64,000 nucleotides of DNA from Streptomyces sp. NRRL B-3428 (GTDB lineage Bacteria > Actinomycetota > Actinomycetes > Streptomycetales > Streptomycetaceae). The notes under the pieces were generated by a model that made no database searches, had not been told where the DNA came from, and saw nothing but the letters and a program-made list of their open reading frames with translations. A program made the translations under genes and the position numbers. The stretch covers positions 248,001-312,000 of the forward strand of contig JOGW01000002.1 in assembly GCA_000721375.1 (NCBI GenBank). The letters run 5' to 3'. Shown here piece by piece: positions 39,619 to 47,565 of this stretch. Position 1 is the first letter of the stretch. Each line of letters begins with the position of its first letter.

Positions 39619-42192
39619 GTGATCCGCACCGACGACCTGGCGCAGCTCCCCGTACGGCTCGCCCTGCCCGGGCTCGAAGCCGGTCTCGACGCGCACGGCA
39701 CCGCCGTGCTCTGCGCCCCGCCCGGCACGGGCAAGACCACGCTCGTGCCGTTGGCGCTCGCCGGGCTGCTCGGCGGGCCGGGCCGGGGGCGCCGCGTGAT
39801 CGTCGCCGAGCCACGGCGGATCGCCGCCCGCGCCGCCGCCAGGCGTATGGCCTGGCTGCTCGGTGAGCAGGTGGGCGGGAGCGTCGGCTTCACGGTGCGC
39901 GGCGAACGCAACGTCGGCCGCGCCACTCGCGTCGAGGTCGTCACCACCGGCGTACTGCTCCAACGCCTGCAGCGCGACCAGGAGTTGAGCGGGGTCGACC
40001 TGGTCATCCTCGACGAGTGCCACGAGCGGCACCTCGACGCGGACACCACGGCCGCCTTCCTCCTCGACGTACGCGCGACGCTCCGCCCCGAGCTGCAGCT
40101 CGTCGCCGCGTCCGCGACCACCGACGCCGAGGGCTGGTCCCGCATCCTGGGGAACGCGCCGGTCGTGGAGGCGCACGGCACGGCCCATCCCGTGGAGACC
40201 GTCTGGGCGCCACCGCCGCGCCCCGTGCGCCCTCCGCACGGGATGCGCGTCGATCCCGCGCTGCTCACGCATGTCGCCGCCACGGTCCGGCGGGCCCTCG
40301 ACGAGCGCGCGGGCGACGTGCTCTGCTTCCTGCCGGGTGTGGGCGAAATCGCCCGGGTGGCGGGCCAGTTGGGGCAGCTCCCGCACACCGACGTACTGCA
40401 GGTGCACGGCCGCGCGCCCGCCGCCGTACAGGACGCCGCGCTCTCCCCCGGTGAGCGGCGCCGGGTCGTGCTCGCCACGTCCGTGGCCGAGTCGTCCCTG
40501 ACCGTGCCCGGGGTGCGGATCGTGGTCGACTCCGGGCTCGCCCGCGAACCGCGGACCGACCACGCGCGCGGCCTGAGCGCGCTCGCGACCGTACGGGCCT
40601 CGCAGGCAGCCGGGCGCCAGCGGGCGGGACGGGCCGGGCGTGAGGCGCCGGGTGCGGTGTACCGCTGCTGGGACCGGGCCGAGGACGGGCGCCTCACCAA
40701 GTTCCCCGCGCCGGAGATCAAGGTCGCGGATCTCACCGCGTTCGCCCTGCAGACCGCCTGCTGGGGCGACCCGGACGCCACCGGGCTCGCCCTGCTCGAC
40801 CCGCCTCCGGCCGGTGCGATGGCCGCCGCGCGCCGGACCCTGACGGCCATCGGCGCGCTCGACGCGACGGGCCGCGTCACCGGACGCGGGCTGCGCATGG
40901 CCCGGTTGGGCCTGCATCCACGCCTGGGCCGCGCGCTGCTCGACGGGGCGCGCGAGGTCGGGGCAAGGGCGGCGGCCGAGGTGGTCGCCCTCCTGAGCGA
41001 GGAACCGCCACGGGAGTACGGGGACGATCTGGCGGCTGCATTGCGCGCGGCACGCCGTGGCCGTGATGCGTACGGAGCCCGTTGGCGTACGGAGGTACGC
41101 AGGCTCGGCTCGGCTCTGGAGCGGTCGGACGCCGCTGCTTCGGGGGACGGCGGTGAGGCGGCGAACGACCGGCCCCGGCCCTCCTCGTCCACCACGACCG
41201 CACCCTCCTCCGAAGACCGCGCTCCCGCCGTGATCACCGCCCTCGCCTTCCCCGAGCGCGTCGCCCGCTCCAAGGGCGCCGGCGCCTGTCTGATGGCCTC
41301 GGGGACGGCCGCCGAACTCCCCGACGGCTCCCCGCTGTTCGGCTCCGAGTGGATCGCTGTCGCGGTGGCCGACCGCCCCGTCGGCTCCGCGCACGCGCGG
41401 GTGCGGCTCGGTGCCGTGCTCGACGAGGACATGGCACGGGCCGCCGCCGCTCCCCTGTACAGCAGCGGCGAGGAGGTCGGCTGGGCGGACGGCGAGGTCG
41501 TGGCGCGTCACGTGGAGCGGCTCGGTGCGATCGAGCTGAAGGTGCGCCCGATCGGCGACCCGGACCCCGTTCTCGTACGAAATGCGCTGCTCGAAGGGCT
41601 GGCCGAGGAGGGCACCGTACTCCTGAAGTGGTCGCAGAAGGCCGGGGAGCTGCGCCGGCGACTGGCCTTCTTGCACCGGCAGTTGGGTGAGCCGTGGCCC
41701 GCCATGGACGAGCCGGCGCTGCTCGCGCGGGCCGACGAATGGCTCGAACCCGAGCTCTCCAAGGCGCGACGCCGGGCGGATCTCGGCCGGATCGACGCCG
41801 GGCAGGCGCTCGCCCGGCTGCTGCCCTGGGCGAGCGGGGACGCGGCCCGGCTGGACGAGCTGGCGCCCGAGCGGCTGACCGTGCCGAGCGGATCCTCGGC
41901 GCGCATCGACTACGGCGATCCCGAACAGCCCGTACTGGCCGTGAAGTTGCAGGAGATGTTCGGGCTCGCCAAGACGCCCGAGATCGCCGGCGTGCCCGTA
42001 CTGGTGCATCTGCTGTCACCCGCGGGACGGCCCGCCGCCGTGACGGCCGATCTCGCCTCGTTCTGGCGACAGGGCTATCAGGCGGTACGGGCCGAGCTGC
42101 GCGGACGGTATCCGAAGCATCCGTGGCCCGAGGATCCGGCGGGCGCGGAACCCACGAGGTTCACCAACGCCCGCCTGCGCAGGGACGGTTGA
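39619..42192 (+). CDS. hrpB: ATP-dependent helicase HrpB, 857 aa
   Basis: A DEAH/RHA-family RNA helicase-like ATPase. Walker A APPGTGKTT at about residue 34, motif Ia AEPRRIAARAAARRMA, DECH box VILDECHERHLDADT, motif III ASATTDAEG, and motifs V/VI DSGLAREPRTDHARGLSAL and QAAGRQRAGRAGREAPGAVYR. The C-terminal half has the HrpB-specific domain PWPEDPAGAEPTRFTNARLRR at its end. It is implicated in RNA metabolism; substrate unknown. The start is GTG at 39619 with no clear Shine-Dalgarno. A central low-similarity stretch (about 505-540) is Ser/Thr-rich. Confidence 0.94.
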   Translation: MIRTDDLAQLPVRLALPGLEAGLDAHGTAVLCAPPGTGKTTLVPLALAGLLGGPGRGRRVIVAEPRRIAARAAARRMAWLLGEQVGGSVGFTVRGERNVGRATRVEVVTTGVLLQRLQRDQELSGVDLVILDECHERHLDADTTAAFLLDVRATLRPELQLVAASATTDAEGWSRILGNAPVVEAHGTAHPVETVWAPPPRPVRPPHGMRVDPALLTHVAATVRRALDERAGDVLCFLPGVGEIARVAGQLGQLPHTDVLQVHGRAPAAVQDAALSPGERRRVVLATSVAESSLTVPGVRIVVDSGLAREPRTDHARGLSALATVRASQAAGRQRAGRAGREAPGAVYRCWDRAEDGRLTKFPAPEIKVADLTAFALQTACWGDPDATGLALLDPPPAGAMAAARRTLTAIGALDATGRVTGRGLRMARLGLHPRLGRALLDGAREVGARAAAEVVALLSEEPPREYGDDLAAALRAARRGRDAYGARWRTEVRRLGSALERSDAAASGDGGEAANDRPRPSSSTTTAPSSEDRAPAVITALAFPERVARSKGAGACLMASGTAAELPDGSPLFGSEWIAVAVADRPVGSAHARVRLGAVLDEDMARAAAAPLYSSGEEVGWADGEVVARHVERLGAIELKVRPIGDPDPVLVRNALLEGLAEEGTVLLKWSQKAGELRRRLAFLHRQLGEPWPAMDEPALLARADEWLEPELSKARRRADLGRIDAGQALARLLPWASGDAARLDELAPERLTVPSGSSARIDYGDPEQPVLAVKLQEMFGLAKTPEIAGVPVLVHLLSPAGRPAAVTADLASFWRQGYQAVRAELRGRYPKHPWPEDPAGAEPTRFTNARLRRDG

Positions 42193-42211
42193 CCTGCCCA
42201 GGGACGGTTGA

Positions 42212-43222
42212 TCAGACGCCGGCCGGCTCCGGTTCGGGCGCCCGGTCGTCCGTCGGCTCCGGGTCGTCGCCCGGCCGCCGGCTGCGGGCCTCGAGCCACA
42301 GAGCCAGGGAGAGCAGCACCAGCGCGAGGAACGCGGAGCCCCACGGGATGTACACGGTCATCGCGAGGATCAGCTGACGCTGGGACTTGACCAGGTCGAC
42401 GGTGGACTTGATGAAGTCCTCGCGCATCTTCACATGCCCGTCGAAGACGGTGATCCGGTCCTTGCCGTCGCCCATCGTCGCGACGAGCGTGCCGCCGCGC
42501 ATCTCCTCCTTGTGGATCTCCTCGCCGTACACCGGGGCTCCGGTGGTGGGGTCGACCCAGAACTTGCGGACCGTCGTGTACCACATCTCGGTCCCGGTGC
42601 CCTTGAGCTGCTCCGGCGTGATGGCCAGGCCGCCGGGCATCGTGCTCGGCCAGTCGACCTTCCGCCAGGGGATGGTCTGCTCGAAGTAGTAGACGTCGAG
42701 GCCGCGGAAGTTCTGCTCGCCCTTGTAGTGGATGGGGTTGCTGGTGCGGCTGCGGGCGTCGAAGTACTGGTAGTCCCGCTTCTCCGTCAGGAACGGCCAC
42801 TTGAACTCGAGGCCCTCGCGCTTGACCGCGTGCTTGTCGGCCATCTCGCCCGTGGCATGGATCGGTTCGCCGCTGTGCGCGTCGAAGATGTAGCGCTCGG
42901 GGATCTGCGTCACCATCTTGCCTTCGGCGTCCTGGGCATAGGAGAGCCCGTCCCAGACCACCACGTCGCGGCCGGCGCTCTCCTCGATCTTCTCCGACTC
43001 CTCCACGTTGCCCCTGAGGGTCTGCACGATCGAGAGATCGGTCTTCTTCACCCCCTCCCCCATGTCGAAGATCGTCGCGTCCTTCGCCTCCAGAACCATC
43101 TTCTGGTACTGGTTCGCCGGCACCTTCGCCAGGCGCGGGAAGGCGTAGAAGCGGATCAGCGGCGAGAGGGCCGCGAAGAACACGGCGAAGGCGAGAAGTA
43201 TGAGACTGGCCTTGCGGCGCAT
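42212..43222 (-). CDS. DUF3068 (PorA-like) membrane protein, 336 aa
   Basis: An N-terminal signal anchor (SLILLAFAVFFAALSPLIRFYAFP) and a C-terminal helix (LILAMTVYIPWGSAFLALVLLSLALWLEA) flank a large external beta domain, the architecture of DUF3068. Typical segments are VPANQYQKMVLEAKDATIFD, VVWDGLSYAQDAEGKMVTQIPERYIFDAHSGEPI and FNWPFLTEKRDYQYFD-like (here FKWPFLTEKRDYQYFD). It is probably a cell-envelope protein; mycobacterial relatives are annotated as porin PorA family. The gene starts 12 bp after the SPW_0924-type small gene upstream, an operon. Confidence 0.88.
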   Translation of the reverse strand: MRRKASLILLAFAVFFAALSPLIRFYAFPRLAKVPANQYQKMVLEAKDATIFDMGEGVKKTDLSIVQTLRGNVEESEKIEESAGRDVVVWDGLSYAQDAEGKMVTQIPERYIFDAHSGEPIHATGEMADKHAVKREGLEFKWPFLTEKRDYQYFDARSRTSNPIHYKGEQNFRGLDVYYFEQTIPWRKVDWPSTMPGGLAITPEQLKGTGTEMWYTTVRKFWVDPTTGAPVYGEEIHKEEMRGGTLVATMGDGKDRITVFDGHVKMREDFIKSTVDLVKSQRQLILAMTVYIPWGSAFLALVLLSLALWLEARSRRPGDDPEPTDDRAPEPEPAGV

Positions 43223-43234
43223 CGCGCGGCCTCC

Positions 43235-43369
43235 CTACGGGTGCTTGGGGATGGTGGTGAGCAGCGGCTCAGGCGAGGTCTTGCCGGGCGGGACCTCCAT
43301 CGACGAAATCGTCAGGACCAGGGCCAACGCCACCGCGAGACCGATTCCCGCGGCAATCAGCGCGCGCAT
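43235..43369 (-). CDS. SPW_0924-type small membrane protein, 44 aa
   Basis: Read directly from the DNA: MRALIAAGIGLAVALALVLT followed by ISSMEVPPGKTSPEPLLTT and a short IPKHP end. One transmembrane helix (residues about 4-22) and a Pro/Thr-rich external tail; I recognise the pattern (MRALL..LALVLTI.....GKTSP.PLLTT.P.HP) of a Streptomyces family named after SPW_0924. The ATG at 43367-43369 has a GAAGGGG site. The stop is 12 bp before the DUF3068 start, so the two are probably co-translated and may act together in the envelope. Confidence 0.8.
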   Translation of the reverse strand: MRALIAAGIGLAVALALVLTISSMEVPPGKTSPEPLLTTIPKHP

Positions 43370-43449
43370 GTCCGGCCCCCTTCCAGAGATCTGATACGTC
43401 GTCAGGGCTGGGGCACCGTAGCAACGAGAACGCGAGATGAGAACACGTC

Positions 43450-43488
43450 GAACCGCCCCTGATCCGGGTTTCGGTTCAGGGGCGGTTC
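43450..43488 (-). terminator. terminator downstream of the lytic transglycosylase gene
   Basis: GAACCGCCCCTGA (43450-43462) pairs with TCAGGGGCGGTTC (43476-43488), 13 bp perfect, with a small CCG/CGG inner pairing. It lies 53 bp after the stop on the minus strand. Confidence 0.82.
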
Positions 43489-43540
43489 AGTGGCAGGTGT
43501 GAAGTTGTGTGACGCGGCTTTACGGGGTGAGAGCTCGGCC

Positions 43541-45202
43541 TTACGGAGTCGGGCTCGGCGAAGGCGACGCGGGAACCTCGACCTTGAGCTCGATGTCGAG
43601 CTTGCCGCCGCCGGGCGCGAGGAGCCTGAGCGTGTACGTGCCCGCGGTGTCGTCCGCGTAGATCTCCGGCAGCTTGAGCGTGCCGTCGGCGCCCGTGCCG
43701 AGCGTGAGGGTGCGCACGGCCTTGCCCTCGGCGTCCTTGAAGTACGGACCCGCGTCGTTCGGGTCGCCTTCCGGGTTCTTGATCATCGTGACGGTGACCT
43801 CGACGCCCGCCGCGGCCGCGCCGTTCAGCGTCGCCTTGACCTCGACGATCTCGGCGAACTGCGCACCCGGCGCACCGGTCAGCGCGGCGGTGGCGCTGGT
43901 GAGCGCGTCGGCCTGGCGTGCGGTGACGGTCGCGGTGAAGTCGGCGGTGATCACCCGGCCGCCCTCGGTGGTGGTGGCGCGGACGGTGAACTCACCGGTC
44001 TGCTCCCCCGCCTGGATACCGGGGGCGTTCGCGTAGCCGGTGGCGTCGGTGACGTCGACGGCCGTCTTGGCGCCGCTGGTGAAGGCCGCGTCCGTGGAGC
44101 CGAGGATCTCGAACGTCACGCTCTGGCGGGCCACCGCGGCGCCGGACGAGGTGGCCGCCTTGACCCGCGGGCTGCCCGCGAACGTGGTGCCCTGCGTGGC
44201 GGTGAAGGGGCCGCTGCTCTTGACCAGCTGGTCGACCACGGGGGTCGGGTCCACCGGCGGGGTGGTCTCGCCGCCGGTCGGGGGCTTGGTGGAGCCGCCA
44301 CCGCCGGAGGGCGGCGGGGTGCTGCCGCCGCCGGTCGGGGGCTTCGGCTTCGGCTTCGGAGTCGGGCTCGGCGTCGGGTCCGGGTCGGGGGTGGCGTCGT
44401 CGCTGCGGTTGTCCGGCACGCTGCCCGTGCCGTCCGGCACCTCGTGGACGCCCTTGCGGTAGTACTCGAGCCACGACAGGACGGTGTCGAGATAGTCCCT
44501 CGAGTGGTTGTAGCTGAGGATCGCCTCTTCGAGACCGCCGGCCTTGGACAGGTCACGGTTGCTGGCGCAGAGGTACTTGCCGGCCGCGAGCGCCGCGTCG
44601 TAGACGTTGTTGGGGTCTTCCTTGCCGTCCCCGTTCGCGTCCTGACCCCAGGTGGCCCAGGTCGACGGGATGAACTGCATCGGGCCCACGGCCTTGTCGT
44701 GCACGGTGTCGCCGTCGTAGAGACCACCGTCGGTGTCGGTGATGTTGGCGAAGCCGTTGCCGTTCAACTGGGGGCCGAGAATGGGCGAGTTGGTGGTGCC
44801 GTTCGCGTCCACCTTGCCGCCGCGGGCGTGGCCGGACTCGACGTGGCCGATCGCGGCAAGCAGCTCCCAGGGCAGATTGCAGCCGGGGTTCGCGCCGCGC
44901 AGCGCGTTGGCCGCCCTCTTGTAGGCGTCGAGGACGGTCGCGGGTATGCCGGACTCGTCACCGCCCGCCGGAACGTCCGGGTCGTTGGACTCGGGGGTCG
45001 TGAGCGGCGGCAGATCCGTGTAGTACGGGTCGTCGCCGCTGGCGGTGTCGGGGGCCTCGGAGGCACCGGTGGCCTGGCGGCCGCCCGAGGGAACGTCCGT
45101 GACGCCGGGCGCCTGCGAGGCCGACAGCGCGGCGAACGCCGCCGCGGCCACCGCGGCCGCCGCCGTCGTCTTGCGCATCCGCTTTCCGAAAAGCGCTCGC
45201 AT
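43541..45202 (-). CDS. secreted lytic transglycosylase with Ig-like C-terminal domains, 553 aa
   Basis: A peptidoglycan-cleaving enzyme. The signal peptide (KRMRKTTAAAAVAAAAFAALSASQA) is followed by an SLT domain (about residues 85-260) with the catalytic Glu122 in LAAIGHVESGHARGG, plus AVGPMQFIPSTWATWGQDANGDG, YDAALAAGKYLCASNRDL and ILSYNHSRDYLD. A Pro/Thr/Gly-rich linker follows (about 285-345), then two beta-rich Ig/Big-like segments (about 350-545) that may anchor it to the wall. It acts in growth or sporulation. The ATG at 45202 has GGGAGGGG upstream. Confidence 0.92.
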   Translation of the reverse strand: MRALFGKRMRKTTAAAAVAAAAFAALSASQAPGVTDVPSGGRQATGASEAPDTASGDDPYYTDLPPLTTPESNDPDVPAGGDESGIPATVLDAYKRAANALRGANPGCNLPWELLAAIGHVESGHARGGKVDANGTTNSPILGPQLNGNGFANITDTDGGLYDGDTVHDKAVGPMQFIPSTWATWGQDANGDGKEDPNNVYDAALAAGKYLCASNRDLSKAGGLEEAILSYNHSRDYLDTVLSWLEYYRKGVHEVPDGTGSVPDNRSDDATPDPDPTPSPTPKPKPKPPTGGGSTPPPSGGGGSTKPPTGGETTPPVDPTPVVDQLVKSSGPFTATQGTTFAGSPRVKAATSSGAAVARQSVTFEILGSTDAAFTSGAKTAVDVTDATGYANAPGIQAGEQTGEFTVRATTTEGGRVITADFTATVTARQADALTSATAALTGAPGAQFAEIVEVKATLNGAAAAGVEVTVTMIKNPEGDPNDAGPYFKDAEGKAVRTLTLGTGADGTLKLPEIYADDTAGTYTLRLLAPGGGKLDIELKVEVPASPSPSPTP

Positions 45203-45288
45203 GCCTACGGTTCCCCTCCCGTGTCCCGCCCGACGCGCGCTCCCCACGCGCCGACCCAGGCGACACTACGACAACTTCCCCCGCTCAG

Positions 45289-45309
45289 AAACCGGTTCTT
45301 GTCCGGTTT
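45289..45309. promoter_or_regulatory. inverted repeat between the transglycosylase and DUF4184 genes
   Basis: AAACCGG (45289-45295) and CCGGTTT (45303-45309), a perfect 7-bp dyad with a 7-bp spacer, in the middle of the divergent region. It could be an operator for either gene; there is no direct evidence for which. Confidence 0.4.
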
Positions 45310-45430
45310 GTTGGCGGATGGCGTGTGTGTGCACCCGGAAATTTCGCTCCGTTCCCACAGAGTCGATCAGGATGTCTGCGTACAGGTGCACGCTGTTGCG
45401 TAATCCGAGTCGAGCCCCCGAGGAGCCCCG

Positions 45431-46324
45431 TTGCCGTTCACGCTCAGCCATGCCGCCGCCGTACTGCCGCTGGTACGCGGGGACGGATCCGGGCGCGGGC
45501 CGCTGCTCGCCTCGGTGATGGTGGCGGGGTCGTTCGCTCCCGACCTCACCTACTTCGCGGCGAGTGTGCTGCCGGGTGCGATGGAGTTCGGCGCGTTCAC
45601 GCACGCGTGGGCCGGGGTGCTGAGCGTGGACGTGGCGCTCACCGCGCTGCTCGTCGGGGTGTGGCTGCTGCTGCGCGAGCCGGTCGTCGCACTGCTGCCA
45701 CGCGCCTGGCAGGGGCGGGTGCTCGGGCTCGGACGCGGACCCGCATGGCGTGAACGCCCGCGCGGATCACTGCTGTTCTGGTGCTACGTGTCCGCGGTGC
45801 TCGGCTCCGCGACGCACACGGTGTGGGACGCGTTCACGCATCTCGACCGCTGGGGGATGCGGGTGTTCCCGGTGCTCGGCGAGGAGATCGCCGGCTCGCC
45901 CCTCTACTGGTATCTGCAGTACGGCGGTTCGGCGCTGGCGCTGATCGCCGTGATCTGGTGGCTGGTCCTCGCGCTGCGGCGCTCCCCCGACGCGGGTACG
46001 GCCGGCGTCCCGCGGCTCTCCCGCCGTGCGCGTATCACCGCGTTCGCCTGCATCGCCGGGTGCGTGGTGCTCGGCGCGGCGCATCGCACGGTGCGGTGGT
46101 GGCAGCTGCTGGACGGCGGGCCCAGGCGGGCCTGGGAGATCATCCCGACCCTGTGCTTCGGCGCGGGCGCGGGCCTCGTGGCCGGGCTGGTCGGGTACGC
46201 GGCGGTGGTCAGGGTGCGCTCGGGCGGTTCCGGGGTTCCTCGGGAAGAATCCGGGGCTCCTCGGGAAGAAGCTGGTTCAACTGCCCCGCACCGTCCGGAA
46301 CCGACCCGTCCGGCAGCTCGCTGA
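45431..46324 (+). CDS. DUF4184 family membrane protein, 297 aa
   Basis: Begins MPFTLSHAAAVLPLVRGDG, the DUF4184 signature, and has about six hydrophobic helices with conserved HTVWDAFTHLDRWG (a His/Asp-rich element found in phosphatase-like membrane families such as YdjM). Function unknown. The start is TTG at 45431, supported by a strong GAGGAG just upstream. The last 116 bp overlap the convergent serine hydrolase gene, where a 21-bp duplication is read on both strands (VPREESG and APREEAG here). Confidence 0.85.
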   Translation: MPFTLSHAAAVLPLVRGDGSGRGPLLASVMVAGSFAPDLTYFAASVLPGAMEFGAFTHAWAGVLSVDVALTALLVGVWLLLREPVVALLPRAWQGRVLGLGRGPAWRERPRGSLLFWCYVSAVLGSATHTVWDAFTHLDRWGMRVFPVLGEEIAGSPLYWYLQYGGSALALIAVIWWLVLALRRSPDAGTAGVPRLSRRARITAFACIAGCVVLGAAHRTVRWWQLLDGGPRRAWEIIPTLCFGAGAGLVAGLVGYAAVVRVRSGGSGVPREESGAPREEAGSTAPHRPEPTRPAAR

Positions 46325-47300
46325 TCTCACTCTCCGGGGTGTAACCCTGCCCGGCCGAGCGGCCCTTGTTCAGCGCGCGGTGCACGGCGTGGGCGACACG
46401 CTCGATGGTCCGCACCCCGTACGCCATGGTCGGGTTGTCGTGGCTGAGCACCACGATCCGGTACGAGCGGCCGCTGCCGATGAAAGCCCCGACGCTGTGC
46501 ACGCGCCAGCCGTGGGTGGCCCGGGGCAGCCAGCCGTTCTTCACATGGGCGGTGATCCCTTTGGCCATACCCGCGGGCACACCCCAGCGCTGGTCCGCAC
46601 GGACCTGCTGCAGTTGCTTGAGGCCGTAGGCGCGTGACTTCAGGAACGAGCGGGCCTGCGTGAGCACGCCGAGCAGCCGGATCTGGTCGACGGCGGTGGT
46701 GCGGGTCAGACCCCACAGACCGTTCGGACCGGGGGTCGTGGAGGTGGCCTTCGCCTTGGCGAGGAACCGCTCGACACGGCTGGGCCCGAGGTCCTGCCAG
46801 AGCTGCCAGGCGGAGCCGTTGTCGGAGACCTGGATCATCGGGGGGATCCGGCGGGCCTCGAACCCGGTGAGCTTGCGGCCCCACTCCTGGGCCCGCCACA
46901 GCACGGCCTCCATGATCAGCACCTTGGCGATGCTGGCCGAGTCATAGGTACGTCCGGCGTCGACGGCGCACCACAGGTCGTCGGCGTCGTCGTGCACGGC
47001 GACGGAGACGGTGCCGGTACGGGACGACAAAGCCGCCCGTATGTCCTTGGACATACGGGCGGCGAGGCCGGGGTCACGGGCGGAGCGGCAGGCGGGGGCT
47101 ATGGCGGCGCCCCGGCGTACGGCGTTCGCGTCGGCCGCGGCGGCTATCGGGGCGATCAGCGCGGAGGCCACGGCGGCGGCGACGGCAGGACGCCAGTGCC
47201 CTGCGGCGCCCGCGGCGCTGTGACGGCGGCGGATGGCCTGGCGGGTGACCTGCCGGGTGAGCGTGCGCCGGGTGCGTATGTGAAGACCCATGGTGGCCAC
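46209..47300 (-). CDS. secreted serine hydrolase (class A beta-lactamase-like fold), 363 aa
   Basis: A penicillin-binding/beta-lactamase superfamily protein. The SxxK motif is SIAK (Ser123, Lys126) in RTYDSASIAKVLIM; the SDN loop is VSDNGSAW (Ser159-Asp160-Asn161); the third box is KNG in HVKNGWLPR. These resemble class A lactamases and related Streptomyces hydrolases. An N-terminal basic stretch plus a hydrophobic segment (AVAAAVASALIAPIAAAA) is a signal or anchor. Whether it degrades beta-lactams is not determinable. The start is GTG at 47300 (ATG at 47291 is the alternative). The C-terminus ends with a duplicated LPEEPR heptad. Confidence 0.85.
   Translation of the reverse strand: MATMGLHIRTRRTLTRQVTRQAIRRRHSAAGAAGHWRPAVAAAVASALIAPIAAAADANAVRRGAAIAPACRSARDPGLAARMSKDIRAALSSRTGTVSVAVHDDADDLWCAVDAGRTYDSASIAKVLIMEAVLWRAQEWGRKLTGFEARRIPPMIQVSDNGSAWQLWQDLGPSRVERFLAKAKATSTTPGPNGLWGLTRTTAVDQIRLLGVLTQARSFLKSRAYGLKQLQQVRADQRWGVPAGMAKGITAHVKNGWLPRATHGWRVHSVGAFIGSGRSYRIVVLSHDNPTMAYGVRTIERVAHAVHRALNKGRSAGQGYTPESEISELPDGSVPDGAGQLNQLLPEEPRILPEEPRNRPSAP
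46229..46270. repeat. 21-bp tandem duplication inside the overlap of two convergent genes
   Basis: Units 46229-46249 and 46250-46270 differ at one position (TTCC versus CTCC). Each is in frame for both overlapping genes, so the duplication adds seven residues to each protein (PREES/PREEA on one strand, LPEEPR on the other). Confidence 0.9.
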
Positions 47301-47442
47301 GATGCCGGTGCCCTGAGGTGAGGGCCTGGTTGCGGGGGGCCGTCTGAGTGAGGGCTGTTCGGGGGTGTGTCGGGGTGCTGTGTCCTTGGGCGCGGCTCAC
47401 GTTGCCGGGTGCAGGTAGGTGGGCGGCTGGGGCGGGCGGAGA

Positions 47443-47535
47443 TTTCCCCTACCCGCCCCTTCCCGGCTGTGACATTTACGGCTCCGCCGCGTGGGGGCTC
47501 CGCCCCGGACCCCAGCATCCGAACTCCGTTCGGAT
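47443..47535. repeat. Streptomyces intergenic palindromic repeat, copy 2
   Basis: Begins TTTCCCCTACCCGCCCC, then an extra GC-rich stretch, GGGGC-TCC-GCCCC (47494-47506) and ATCCGAAC-TCC-GTTCGGAT (47517-47535). The stem loops match copy 1 (39470) with one base change each. It lies between polA and the serine hydrolase gene. Confidence 0.88.
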
Positions 47536-47565
47536 CTGCTCGATCGCCGCAGGGGCTGAAACTAC

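Noticed and set aside
39436..42009. 857-residue frame on the minus strand opposite hrpB
   Set aside because: Equal in length to hrpB by coincidence, but without any motif; hrpB has all helicase boxes.
45203..45430. Possible cyclic-di-AMP (ydaO-type) riboswitch upstream of the lytic transglycosylase
   Set aside because: Cell-wall hydrolases in Streptomyces can carry this riboswitch, but I could not find its conserved core; only a short dyad is present.
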